Part shown: positions 1 to 8,761 of the stretch, one piece after another | Layout of the letters: each line of letters begins with the position of its first letter | Position numbering within the stretch: the first letter of the stretch is position 1 | DNA from: Cryomorphaceae bacterium | GTDB lineage: Bacteria > Bacteroidota > Bacteroidia > Flavobacteriales_D > Crocinitomicaceae | Direction: 5' to 3' | DNA length: 64,000 nucleotides | NCBI GenBank assembly: GCA_027490665.1 | Contig: JAIXXP010000094.1 | Location: forward strand, 39,775 to 103,774 | Translations under genes and position numbers: made by a program | Notes under the pieces: generated by a model | What the model was told of the DNA's origin: nothing | Databases searched by the model: none | What the model saw: only the letters and a program-made list of their open reading frames with translations

Positions 1-874
1 TGGACGGGATATTGATAGGTGTGGCATAAGGGTTAGATGCCGCGTCAAGTTGAGCGGACATGCGGTCGTAATACAGAAAAACAGCTTGGTCCATTTTGGA
101 AAACTTGACAACAACGCTGTCGCCATACCGATAATACCTCCGGTATTCCTTCAAATGTGTGCTGTCTTTTCTTTTGAGTGGATTTTGAAAATAAAATTCT
201 ATTGCGAGACCATTGAAAAATTCATCTGAAAAGATACCACCACGGGCACGTCTAAAAATAGGATCGAGGTCGGCGCCATTCTCAACTTTGTCGATGCGTC
301 GCACTTCCCAACGATAGGCATCGGCACTTGCTATTGGGTCAGATAAGCGCGCCCAACTGAAGCCATATTCAGTTGTAGCTGTTTCTCTTTTCCAAAATAA
401 AGTATCGAGTTCAGGCGGTGGCAGGAGGTAAGTGCTGCCTTTAAAGAGCTTTCCATTGTGCGAAATACACAATTCGTAACTTTGATTTGCACTGCCGATA
501 AGTAACGAGGAGGTGTAGACTTGAATGGGTAAAAATTGTACTTCGTTGAGCTCGAGGCGCAGCATTTCAGCTAGTCTTTTCTGACTTTCAAGCGAAAGGT
601 CCTGGACAAAAGTGGGGACGAGTACAAACGTATCGTTGCCGTTGACAACACTTACATCTGCATCGCTAACTACGCTGTTTAAATAGTTAAGTAAACTCAC
701 TGTGTCTGCTGCATATTGCGACATTGTCAGCAAAACAAGTGGGTTGCATCCGGTTTCAATATTGCCATCGACTACCAATTGTGGGGGCAATTCAGGAATG
801 CTAATATTGACCTCTTTCGTACAAGAATAAAGGAGGAAAGCAACAAGATAAAGGCCAATTATTTTGTGGATCAA
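1..874 (-). CDS. DUF4249 family lipoprotein (3' end outside window)
   Basis: The reading frame is open from 874 to the left edge, so the C-terminus is missing. I place the start at TTG 874-872, which overlaps the stop of the preceding gene in a TTGA arrangement. It gives a short signal ending in LLYSC, so Cys18 would be lipidated. The partial protein has about 290 residues, including WEVRRIDK and a segment near the edge, NPYATPINIPS, that resembles the end region of DUF4249 proteins of Bacteroidota. DUF4249 lipoproteins are commonly encoded near TonB-dependent receptors; their biochemical role is not established. It is the last visible gene of the operon that starts at 8528, so a surface or periplasmic role in the same uptake system is inferred. 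The family call is by eye, and the non-ATG start is the least certain point. Confidence 0.8.
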   Translation of the reverse strand, partial: MIHKIIGLYLVAFLLYSCTKEVNISIPELPPQLVVDGNIETGCNPLVLLTMSQYAADTVSLLNYLNSVVSDADVSVVNGNDTFVLVPTFVQDLSLESQKRLAEMLRLELNEVQFLPIQVYTSSLLIGSANQSYELCISHNGKLFKGSTYLLPPPELDTLFWKRETATTEYGFSWARLSDPIASADAYRWEVRRIDKVENGADLDPIFRRARGGIFSDEFFNGLAIEFYFQNPLKRKDSTHLKEYRRYYRYGDSVVVKFSKMDQAVFLYYDRMSAQLDAASNPYATPINIPS

Positions 875-1773
875 TGGATGATTTTTTGAAGAAAGTTAAA
901 CTTTTTCTCCGAAACCTCTATGACGCCAAGCCTTACGCCGGCCCATCCTACTTGATGGATACAAACTTCCTTTCCGTTTGGTTGCTTTATTTTCGTTGGT
1001 GCATCCATAAATGTATGGGTGTGGCCACCTAAAATGAGGTCGATGTCTGCGACTTTTTGAGCCAGTAAGACATCGCTAGGTTTGTTTGGATCTTCGTATT
1101 GGTATCCCAAGTGAGATAAACAAATGATCAGATTACAATCTTGGGCTTTGAGTTGTTGAATTGCATTTTGAGCACTTAAGTAAGGATCTTGCATTTCAAT
1201 TCCAGAGAAATTACTTTTGGGAACCAGTCCGTTCAGGTCGATTCCCAAACCAAATACCCCAATTTTGTAGGGTCCTTTTTGAATAATGTGATACGGGCTA
1301 ACAACCTTGGCCATTGCTGTTTGCCCGAAGTTATAATTGGCATTCACAAACTTAAAGTTGGCATGTTGTTGCGCATTTAGGAAACCTTCTATGCCGATGT
1401 CGAAATCGTGGTTGCCTAAAGTAACGACATCATAAGCTAGTGTGCTCATGAGTTTCATTTCAAGAACACCTTTAAAGCGGTTGAAATAAGCAGTACCTTG
1501 AAAAAAGTCGCCGGCGTCTAGCAGCAATACATGTTCATTCTCTTTTCTGTATTGGTCGATAATTGCCCCTCGTGCAACAATACCTCCTTGATTGGGAAAT
1601 TTGCTGTGATTAGCTGGTAGCGCGTCAATTTGAGAATGAGTGTCGTTGGTATGAAGAATAACGAGCTTTGCTTTATTTTTTTTTCTTGATGCAGCACTTA
1701 ACCAATTTGGAAGTAGCAATCCCAAGGATAAAATACCAAATTTTTCAAAGAGTTTCCTACGCGTGAACATCAT
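871..1773 (-). CDS. Metallophosphatase, N-terminal domain of 5'-nucleotidase (UshA-like)
   Basis: A 300-residue calcineurin-like phosphoesterase with all the dinuclear metal motifs of the 5'-nucleotidase/UshA family: HTNDTH at 41-46, DAGDFF at 86-91, GNHDFD at 120-125, SHLG at 220-223 and GGHTHT at 249-254. It should hydrolyse phosphate esters of nucleotides outside the cytoplasm. The N-terminus TRRKLFEKF plus a hydrophobic stretch and LSAA looks like a twin-arginine (Tat) signal, which suits a protein that folds around metals before export. The usual C-terminal substrate-binding domain is absent and is encoded by the gene just upstream, which overlaps this one by four bases (ATGA). The two products therefore probably work as a split 5'-nucleotidase. 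Fold and family are certain; substrate range is inferred. Confidence 0.92.
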   Translation of the reverse strand: MMFTRRKLFEKFGILSLGLLLPNWLSAASRKKNKAKLVILHTNDTHSQIDALPANHSKFPNQGGIVARGAIIDQYRKENEHVLLLDAGDFFQGTAYFNRFKGVLEMKLMSTLAYDVVTLGNHDFDIGIEGFLNAQQHANFKFVNANYNFGQTAMAKVVSPYHIIQKGPYKIGVFGLGIDLNGLVPKSNFSGIEMQDPYLSAQNAIQQLKAQDCNLIICLSHLGYQYEDPNKPSDVLLAQKVADIDLILGGHTHTFMDAPTKIKQPNGKEVCIHQVGWAGVRLGVIEVSEKKFNFLQKIIH

Positions 1774-2468
1774 CGGATATATCTTATTTGTGGATCTAAA
1801 AGAAGGGTGTCCTGTTGATAGGCGGTGGCAATTAGGATATCGCGCAGCAGAATAGGAGTTTCTTCTTTTTCCAAACCTAAAAAGAAATTCATTTTGTCGC
1901 CGCCGTTTGCTAAAAAATCAGTGGTGAGTACCCAGATAAATTCGTGGTTTGGCAACAGATTAGGTATGTCTAGCTTGCCATTTTTGAAAGCGCAATTAGC
2001 TATTGGTTCTCCACCACTTTGCGTTAGATAATTTTCAATGTCGGTAATTTTTGAAACGGGCATATGGATCCAAACGACACGGTTATCGAAGGGCATGAGT
2101 TTGTAAAAGTCTGCTAAGGTAAGCTTGCCAGCACCAAAGGAACTGCGCAAACCACCGGTGTTGAGTAAGCAAATGACAGGTTCACTGAAACGTTTGTTTG
2201 CCGTTTGTGAGCTTAGGACGGCATCGGCACACCAGTTCATGAGGTTTGAACCTGGTCTGCTAATGACTAAATCGACGGGTGAGGTTGCCACATAAGCACT
2301 GAATTCTTGAACTAAAGTATCCCTGTAGGGTTGGAGCTGCTTGAGTAAAACTGTATCAGGAGCTGTATCGACAACCGATTGATGACTGATTTTGAAAGTA
2401 GGTGTAAAATGAGCGGAGCAAGCCATTAGGCTTGCTCCGACAAAAATATACCAAAGATTTGATTTCAT
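1770..2468 (-). CDS. 5'-nucleotidase C-terminal domain lipoprotein
   Basis: A 232-residue protein matching the 5'-nucleotidase C-terminal domain: NLMNWCADAV near 75-84, NTGGLR at 103-108, MPFDN at 125-129 and LANGGDKMNFF near the end. In full-length UshA/CD73-type enzymes this domain binds the nucleobase and sits C-terminal to the metallophosphatase. Here it is a separate gene placed before its partner. The signal MKSNLWYIFVGASLMAC is a lipoprotein signal, so Cys17 would be lipidated. Its start shares one base with the stop of the endonuclease gene (TAATG), and its stop overlaps the start of the metallophosphatase gene by four bases. Translation of all three is probably coupled. It cannot be catalytic alone; it probably supplies specificity to the neighbouring phosphatase. 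Confidence 0.9.
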   Translation of the reverse strand: MKSNLWYIFVGASLMACSAHFTPTFKISHQSVVDTAPDTVLLKQLQPYRDTLVQEFSAYVATSPVDLVISRPGSNLMNWCADAVLSSQTANKRFSEPVICLLNTGGLRSSFGAGKLTLADFYKLMPFDNRVVWIHMPVSKITDIENYLTQSGGEPIANCAFKNGKLDIPNLLPNHEFIWVLTTDFLANGGDKMNFFLGLEKEETPILLRDILIATAYQQDTLLLDPQIRYIR

Positions 2469-4729
2469 TATTCAATCACAAACTCGCGTTTCACTTGACC
2501 ATATTGGGTATCTACTGTAAGGAAATAAACGCCAGCTTTAAACGCGCTAATTGGCAAAGCTAAAACTGGGAGCTTGAGGTTTTGAACAGCAGCAACTTGG
2601 CGTCCTTGGATATCGTGAATTTGATAGGCAATGATGTCAAGACCGTTTACTTGTGCGTATAGCGTCTGGGATGCAGGCACAGGGAATACAGAGAAATTGT
2701 TGTCTAATTTTTCAGAAAGGCCCATGTCGCAAGCAAGGTAGCTCATGTTGGCAAAGTTGATATGACAAGCAAAGTAAGCGGAGTCAATGAACGGATTGCG
2801 GTTTCCTTGTAAAAAAGCAGCGTATTCATGGCGTGCGATTTCATAGTTGTCTGGTGCGTCGGCAAAATGCCATGTTTTCAAAGATTCCTGGCTTTGGTTT
2901 GCAGGAAGTTCCCATGTGTTGCCTAGCTGACCGTTGTAGCAAGTAGCCATATAGAAAATTGATCGTGCTGCATTACCTTTTTGCTCTGGACGCGGTTCGT
3001 AAACCAATTGGTTGCCGCTGTAACCAACCCGACCATCTAAATAGGTGAAGACAACATTTCCATCAATATCCATTAATGGCAAATTGCTACGTGGTGTGTT
3101 GGCTTGCTGAAGGTTGGTTGGCCAAAGGTTGTGCTGATCGTTGTATTCTGGTTTTTCTGGGCTATCGCAAGGGAAAGTGGGCATCCAGGAATGAGAGTAG
3201 GTGTGTTCTCTTGAATAACCAACTGCTGTCCAGGTGAATGGATCGTTGAACACTTTGCGCTCACCTGAATACACACATTCTACATATGACTGGCCGTTTG
3301 TAGTGTCGCGCACCTCGTATTGGTTCATCATGGTAGTGAGATAGTTGTAGTAGGTAATGGAAGTATGCGGGTTGATTAAAGCACTCAAGTTCGTAAGAAA
3401 TGAAGTTGATCCGGAGTTGATACCGTTGTAGTAAGTACCAATTTGGCTACCTGTACTTGTAACATTTCCTGTAGCTGGGTTCATGGTGCGGTAATTTTCA
3501 AAACCTGCAGGGCCATTGAAGGCATAAACTGCAAAATGATAATTGGTATTTGCTTCGATGTGACGCGGTGTAAAGCCAGTGCCTGAACCAATGTAAGCTA
3601 CTTTCGCATTGCCAACAACATCGCCGCGTTTGTAGCTTGCACCATCGATAGGTAAGCCCGCTACAGCACCGCCTTGTCTCCACAAAACGATATATTTTTC
3701 TGCGTTAACACCTGTGTATTCACCAGAAAGCGAATAAGATTTTACAGTAGGGAAAGTCAGTCCGGTTGGGTTGGATGTTGGTTCGGTAGCCAAGTTGTTG
3801 GTGCCTATTCCATAAAGATTGATGATGTAGGGGTTTTCATCAGTATCGTCGTTGGCAATTGAAAGTGTAGCTAAACGCGAGCCCGTACCAGTAGGTGCGA
3901 AGTTGAGGGTTACGTTTTGGCTGCTGGTTCCGCCTACAACTACGTTGGCAGAACAGCTGTATTCTGCAGCATTGGCACCACTAAAGCTCGCTCCGGAAAC
4001 GGTTAGGTTTTGAACGCCATAGTTTTCAATTGTAATGGTTGTTGCTGCCGTAGTTCCGACCACGTAGGTGTCGCCTGAAAGTACGCTATTGCCGTTGATT
4101 TTGACATTGATTTCTCTTGCAGGGGCAACGTAGGTAAAGATATCTTGCGTAGTGCGCGGAATCAGTTGGTAGTTGGCGTTGAACTGCCCCATAAGGCCTA
4201 CAATGCTAATTGGACCTGAAGGAATAGCTGAACCATCGATATTTGTGCTGCCATTGATGCGCACATCGAAGGTATTGGAACCATCAAATATTTGCACCGT
4301 GCTATTGCCTGTGGCAAAGTTCCCAGTTTGAACAAAAGTAACGTTGTCAAAACGGACCAATTGCCCTTCTAGGTTTTCACCTGCACTTGGAATTGGAATA
4401 ATGAGCGCAGCTGGTTGAATGACTGCTTGGCCATGATTGGTAAAGCTATTTGTTGGTGAAAGCTCTAAAAGCCCGCTGAATTCAAATAAAACTCCTGTGG
4501 CAGTAATGGAGTCTCCCTTTTGAACGCTATTTAGGTTGGTGCCATAACATGCAATACCGGCAGTGCCATCTTGCAAATAACGAATAGGGCCGAGTTCACT
4601 TCCATTTGTAACGACACCAGAAACGCTTACCGTTTGGCCAATACCAAGGTTGCGTACTTGTGCAATAGATTGGGCCAATGCTTGCTGGCCAATGACCAAA
4701 ATGGCTAGATTGAATAGTAATTTTTTCAT
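2468..4729 (-). CDS. Secreted endonuclease I with OB-like N-terminus and T9SS type A sorting domain
   Basis: A 753-residue multidomain nuclease. A Sec signal (MKKLLFNLAILVIGQQALAQ) is followed by an OB-fold-like region (about 20-195; GQTVSVSGVVTNGSE, YLQDGTAGIACYG) of the DUF5689/nucleic-acid-binding kind. Next come a choice-of-anchor-D/ASPM-like beta domain (about 205-310) and a fibronectin-like stretch. The endonuclease I domain follows (about 430-670), with REHTYSHSWMP near 505 and DQHNLWPTN shortly after, the His-Asn metal site of the family. The last 80 residues are a T9SS type A sorting domain (FSVFPVPASQ, GVYFLTV). The predicted product is a nonspecific DNase/RNase at the cell surface or released. 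It lies three bases after the receptor gene and is coupled to the 5'-nucleotidase genes, which points to nucleic-acid scavenging. Confidence 0.9.
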   Translation of the reverse strand: MKKLLFNLAILVIGQQALAQSIAQVRNLGIGQTVSVSGVVTNGSELGPIRYLQDGTAGIACYGTNLNSVQKGDSITATGVLFEFSGLLELSPTNSFTNHGQAVIQPAALIIPIPSAGENLEGQLVRFDNVTFVQTGNFATGNSTVQIFDGSNTFDVRINGSTNIDGSAIPSGPISIVGLMGQFNANYQLIPRTTQDIFTYVAPAREINVKINGNSVLSGDTYVVGTTAATTITIENYGVQNLTVSGASFSGANAAEYSCSANVVVGGTSSQNVTLNFAPTGTGSRLATLSIANDDTDENPYIINLYGIGTNNLATEPTSNPTGLTFPTVKSYSLSGEYTGVNAEKYIVLWRQGGAVAGLPIDGASYKRGDVVGNAKVAYIGSGTGFTPRHIEANTNYHFAVYAFNGPAGFENYRTMNPATGNVTSTGSQIGTYYNGINSGSTSFLTNLSALINPHTSITYYNYLTTMMNQYEVRDTTNGQSYVECVYSGERKVFNDPFTWTAVGYSREHTYSHSWMPTFPCDSPEKPEYNDQHNLWPTNLQQANTPRSNLPLMDIDGNVVFTYLDGRVGYSGNQLVYEPRPEQKGNAARSIFYMATCYNGQLGNTWELPANQSQESLKTWHFADAPDNYEIARHEYAAFLQGNRNPFIDSAYFACHINFANMSYLACDMGLSEKLDNNFSVFPVPASQTLYAQVNGLDIIAYQIHDIQGRQVAAVQNLKLPVLALPISAFKAGVYFLTVDTQYGQVKREFVIE

Positions 4730-4732
4730 AAG

Positions 4733-7465
4733 TTAAAATTGTATGGCAAGGTTGATATTAAAGCGCAAGCCTTGGCCAAACATAACGGCTGCAGACTGCG
4801 CATTGAATTGATCATAAATGCCATTTGCATTATTGGTGGCATCAGAGATAAAGGAGGTATTTAGTAGGTTGGTAATGGCTCCGCCGACACTAAATTGTTT
4901 GTAACGGTAACCGGCAAAAACATTGATGAGCGAGTAAGTTGGGATTACCCAGGAGTCGCGACCACCGTTGGCACCTTGGAGCGAGAACGGGTCAAAATTG
5001 GCATAATAGCGATCAAATAATTGCCCCTGGACTTTGACGTAGGCATTTTTGATGGGTTCATAGCGCAGTGAAGCAGCCATTGCGGTTTGTGCTGCATCGC
5101 CTACGTGAACACCTTTCGCATCAAAGGTGAATTCAAGAGAGTCGTATTGCGGGATAAATACGGTCTTGCTTGAGTTCCAAATCCAGTTACCAATAGAGAA
5201 CATGAAGTCGAAGGATAGTTTGGGTGAAATTTCCCAAGCGACATCGATTTCTTGACCCATGTGTAGGGCATCCATGCCGTTGATGTTCACACGAATGAAT
5301 TCTGTGGGATCGTTGGGGTCTGGAACAGCAACGCCATAAGGAAAGGGTTTGTTTTTCCAGTTGGTGAAGTAAGCGTTGTAGTTGACGCCAAAATGTTTGT
5401 TGGCATAGTGGTAGCCACCTTCTACAGCGTAAATAATTTCGTTGACGATTTCTCCAAAAAAGCTATTGGTATTGTTGTCGATGACATTCGAAAATTGTGG
5501 GGTGCGGTTGAGGTAGCCTAAATTGCAATAAACATCGTTGAACTTATTGATTTTGTAGCTTAAGCCGCCTTTGATCGTGACCCCAGGAATGTATTTCCAG
5601 TCTGTGGCAAAGTATTCCAATCCTGCAGAACCAGCGTGGTAAGTTTGACCGTTGTATTGAATGGTGTCGAGGGCGCCAATTCTGAGGATGGTATCACCGA
5701 GGTCTAGGACTTTTCGTTGAAAGTAGTCGATGCCTTTGTAACCATTCAGTATACCTGAGACATTGGCAAACCAATTGATGCGTTCCCCGCTGTGTTCCAC
5801 CTGTCCAAAAACGCCGGCGTAGCTCACAACGCCGTCGCGATCGGCATTGAAAGTATTCTTGGCAATTTTGTCGCCAACGCGTTGCATTGGATCGGGGTCA
5901 TTGAAGTCGGCAGTGCTCACAAAGTAATCGCCACCTAAAAGGTTGGTAATTACTTGGTAATGGCGCCCTTCATAATAGCGGTAGTCTAGACCGCCAGAGA
6001 AAGACGTTTTCTTTGAGTAGTCGTAGTTGAATTGTCCTAAATAACCCAACCAAAAATGGTTGTTCATACTCGCCAATAAAATTTGACTTGACTTGATTTC
6101 GGTCGGCGAATAAATAGGGTCGATGTTTGGTGTGCCGAACAATGAGTTGACTTTGTTTTCGGTGATCATTTGGTCCCAGTCGATGTTGGAATTGGCGTCG
6201 CGTAAGATGGCCGAAGAATTGAAGATGCTCGTGCCTCCTCCTCGTCCGATGGAAAGATAAGCTAGGTTGGAGATCGCTAATTTATCATTTACGGACCAAA
6301 AATCTTTGAGTGTAATTTGCGGCTTGTTGTAAAAGTTAAGTCGTTCATTGAGTATTTCTCGTTCACCAGCTTCGTTGGTCACGTATCCCCAATGTTGGTT
6401 ATAGCGGATACCCATGTCGTTGAGTAGGAGCGTGGAATCGAACTGCACCCCAAGATCTTGCGAACGGTTGGCGTCCCAATATTGGATACCTTGGAAAAAT
6501 GACCGCTGCCCGTGTTGTTGTGGTGCGGCAAATGCAGAAAGAGTGAGCAAGTGGTTATCAAGGCGTTTGGAGATTTTTGTGTAACCAAAGAAACCTTGTG
6601 TTGGCGTACCTTCAACCCAACCCTGACCTTGTTTGTAAGAAGCTGAAAGGGTGAGCCCCCATCCAGATTTGGTCATGCCGGTATTGTAAGAAAGCGAGCT
6701 GCGCAGGAAGTTGCCTGTAGCGTATTCTTGCTTAAAGCTGCCACCTTTTTTGGTGCCCACACCTTGTGTAATGATATTAATGGTACCGCCAATGGAAGGC
6801 ATGGCAATTTTGGTTGCCCCCAAGCCGCGTTGGACTTGCATTTGGGAAGTTATGGCATCAAGACCAAACCAATTGGACCAGTATACTGCACCATTTTCCA
6901 TGTCGTTCACTGGAACTCCGTCGATCATGACGCCAACATTGCGTTGGTCAAAGCCACGCACATTGATGCGCGCATCGCCATCGCCACCACCTTGATTGGT
7001 TGCGTACACACCAGCGGTGCCGTTCAATAGCATCGGTAAATCGCGCGAGGCAAGCTCTTCGGTGATTTTTTTGGTGTCAATTTTGGTGACGGCAACTGGC
7101 ACGTTTTGACCATTTACCAAGTTGCCGATTACGCGAATTTCATGTACTTCTTGAGTTGCACGAATGGTAAAGTTTTGGGTAAGTCTAGCTTGATTGAGCT
7201 GAATATCCATGCGAATGGTATCGGTCAAAGGCAACGTGAACATGATTTGGTATTTACCAAATGGGATGTTCGCGAGCTCATAAGTGCCTTCGTCGTTGGT
7301 AGCAACTCTGGTTACGGCAGTTCCTTGGTTCAGTAGGGTAATTTTCGCTCCTGCCACAGCGATATCTCCAGGAGACATTTTTGCAGCACCACTGATTTTA
7401 CCAACTGTTTGGCTATAGGAAATGCTAGGAAGCGTTAGAAGCAACCCAAAAAACAAGAGGCGCAT
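4733..7465 (-). CDS. TonB-dependent outer-membrane receptor
   Basis: A 910-residue receptor. I chose ATG 7465, one base after the upstream stop, because it gives a clean signal peptide (MRLLFFGLLLTLPSISYSQ); a longer in-frame start at 7561 would overlap the upstream gene by 95 bases. Domains in order: a carboxypeptidase-regulatory-like beta sandwich (about 20-110, GTYELANIPFGKYQI), a plug domain (about 120-240, INVRGFDQRNVGVMIDGVP, GGTINIIT) and a 22-strand-type barrel to the C-terminus, which ends in a typical aromatic-rich strand. No SusD-like partner is present. It should import a ligand too large for porins, using TonB energy. Its neighbours (nuclease, split 5'-nucleotidase) suggest a nucleotide, nucleoside or oligonucleotide ligand; this is inference. 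Confidence 0.92.
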   Translation of the reverse strand: MRLLFFGLLLTLPSISYSQTVGKISGAAKMSPGDIAVAGAKITLLNQGTAVTRVATNDEGTYELANIPFGKYQIMFTLPLTDTIRMDIQLNQARLTQNFTIRATQEVHEIRVIGNLVNGQNVPVAVTKIDTKKITEELASRDLPMLLNGTAGVYATNQGGGDGDARINVRGFDQRNVGVMIDGVPVNDMENGAVYWSNWFGLDAITSQMQVQRGLGATKIAMPSIGGTINIITQGVGTKKGGSFKQEYATGNFLRSSLSYNTGMTKSGWGLTLSASYKQGQGWVEGTPTQGFFGYTKISKRLDNHLLTLSAFAAPQQHGQRSFFQGIQYWDANRSQDLGVQFDSTLLLNDMGIRYNQHWGYVTNEAGEREILNERLNFYNKPQITLKDFWSVNDKLAISNLAYLSIGRGGGTSIFNSSAILRDANSNIDWDQMITENKVNSLFGTPNIDPIYSPTEIKSSQILLASMNNHFWLGYLGQFNYDYSKKTSFSGGLDYRYYEGRHYQVITNLLGGDYFVSTADFNDPDPMQRVGDKIAKNTFNADRDGVVSYAGVFGQVEHSGERINWFANVSGILNGYKGIDYFQRKVLDLGDTILRIGALDTIQYNGQTYHAGSAGLEYFATDWKYIPGVTIKGGLSYKINKFNDVYCNLGYLNRTPQFSNVIDNNTNSFFGEIVNEIIYAVEGGYHYANKHFGVNYNAYFTNWKNKPFPYGVAVPDPNDPTEFIRVNINGMDALHMGQEIDVAWEISPKLSFDFMFSIGNWIWNSSKTVFIPQYDSLEFTFDAKGVHVGDAAQTAMAASLRYEPIKNAYVKVQGQLFDRYYANFDPFSLQGANGGRDSWVIPTYSLINVFAGYRYKQFSVGGAITNLLNTSFISDATNNANGIYDQFNAQSAAVMFGQGLRFNINLAIQF

Positions 7466-7466
7466 C

Positions 7467-8528
7467 TTAGCGAATAATAACTTTGTGCAGACTTTGTTCG
7501 CCTGAGATGGTCGTGAGGCGCAAGAAATAAACGCCTTGGTGATTGTTAAGGTCGATTTCAATCAGTTGTTGCGCAGCAGAAACGTTGATTTCTTTGATTT
7601 GCTGACCTAGTGCAGAAACAACTTGAATTTTGCGGATATCGTTTTGCGTTTTTACAAAAACAACTCCGTTGCTAGGGTTCGGATAAACACTCGGGCTGAT
7701 TTTTGAAGTGGTATTCAGACCAATATTGTTACAGTTGCATTCGTGTGTGCCGAGTGAAGACCAATTGCCATCTAGGATTGGGTTTCCGCTTGTACCATAA
7801 AGTATGTTTCCGTTAGCGTCTAAGCGAACAACAACCGGTGGGATGCTGTCCCATTCTAAAAGTGGGTCAAAAAATGAAGGGTTGGAAGTTTGTCCTTTGA
7901 GGATACCAGGTTTGCGAATGAGGCTGTGGTCTTTAGTGAGCAACACGCCAAGACCTGTACTATATGGAAATTGGGAAGACCAAGCGCCGTCGTTACCTGA
8001 AGAGGTACCTGTTTCATTGGCTGGGTTTTCGCCAATTTTGCCAAAAACATCGACAATTGCAAAGCCCGGTACGTTTGTAGCGTTAATTACAGCCGTTGCA
8101 TTTGTAGGCAAAGTTCCTTTCGCTAAAAGCAGGGCGTCATTGCCATTCCAATACCAGGCATTAGAAACGTTATAATCGGCACAATAGAAACCATCTGCTC
8201 TTGCTTGTAAGGAATCCCAGACAGGAGCTTCTTGTCCTGTTCCGTTTGGATCGAGTTTTTGAAGTACACCGACATAAACACCTTTAGCAGGAACGGTACC
8301 TGTGAGTTGAATTGAATTGGCAACAGTAGCGGTTGTAGAACCATTTGAATAGCGACTCACAAAATAACCAGAAAGGTTTATTGGGCTATTGGTAGGGTTG
8401 TAAATTTCAAGTGCTTTGTTGTTGGACCAACCTTCGACGTACTCCGAGATAAAGAGTTCGTTACAAGTGTTTTGTGCAAATAGACTTGCTGAAATTACAA
8501 ATGAGAGGAAAAGTAGAGTTTGCTTCAT
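7467..8528 (-). CDS. Lamin-tail-domain secreted protein with T9SS type A sorting domain
   Basis: A 353-residue secreted protein and first gene of the minus-strand operon. After a Sec signal (MKQTLLFLSFVISASLFAQ) comes a lamin tail domain (about 20-130; ELFISEYVEGWSNNKALEIYN, then INLSGYFVSRY). A middle region of unclear fold follows, with EWDSIPPVVV. The C-terminus is a T9SS type A sorting domain (PSVYPNPSNG near 280, GVYFLRLT, ending KVIIR). Bacterial lamin tail domains are often found with secreted nucleases and other surface hydrolases. No catalytic motif is visible, so it may bind DNA or anchor partners rather than cut. The stop lies one base before the receptor start, so the two are surely cotranscribed. 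Confidence 0.88.
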   Translation of the reverse strand: MKQTLLFLSFVISASLFAQNTCNELFISEYVEGWSNNKALEIYNPTNSPINLSGYFVSRYSNGSTTATVANSIQLTGTVPAKGVYVGVLQKLDPNGTGQEAPVWDSLQARADGFYCADYNVSNAWYWNGNDALLLAKGTLPTNATAVINATNVPGFAIVDVFGKIGENPANETGTSSGNDGAWSSQFPYSTGLGVLLTKDHSLIRKPGILKGQTSNPSFFDPLLEWDSIPPVVVRLDANGNILYGTSGNPILDGNWSSLGTHECNCNNIGLNTTSKISPSVYPNPSNGVVFVKTQNDIRKIQVVSALGQQIKEINVSAAQQLIEIDLNNHQGVYFLRLTTISGEQSLHKVIIR

Positions 8529-8632
8529 GATGTTAAGTTTGGATCAACTGACAATCAGCTTTGTGTTTAATGGTGCGTTTTTTATGGTTTCGGCACGGAT
8601 TTGGCTTCAAGGAGGTCATAAAAAAGCTAGTA

Positions 8633-8665
8633 CAAATTTAGAGCTTTTACATTTAATTATACAAA
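8633..8665 (-). promoter_or_regulatory. Putative sigma-A promoter of the nuclease/TonB operon
   Basis: On the minus strand TAAATTTG (8640-8633) matches the Bacteroidota -7 consensus TAnnTTTG exactly. A TTTG (8665-8662) lies 21 bases upstream as a -33 element. Transcription would begin near 8627, leaving a leader of about 98 bases before the lamin-tail gene. The rest of the 8529-8761 gap is AT-rich. It holds only weak matches for a rightward promoter of the DPP IV gene (TAATTTTA at 8736-8743, one mismatch). Confidence 0.5.
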
Positions 8666-8761
8666 AGTTTCGCAAAAAGTTAGGTGATTTCTTTGTGAAC
8701 GCAAGATGAGCTTAGTATTACCTCAGAAATCTGTGTAATTTTAGGTTTCAATTAAATAGTC

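Noticed and set aside
7466..7561. Longer N-terminus for the left TonB receptor (start at 7561)
   Set aside because: The extra 32 residues are not signal-like and overlap the lamin-tail gene by 95 bases, whereas ATG 7465 gives a perfect signal peptide.
8416..8709. 97-residue frame on the plus strand between the nuclease operon and the DPP IV gene
   Set aside because: It begins inside the lamin-tail gene on the opposite strand, has no signal or family motif, and covers the promoter of that operon.
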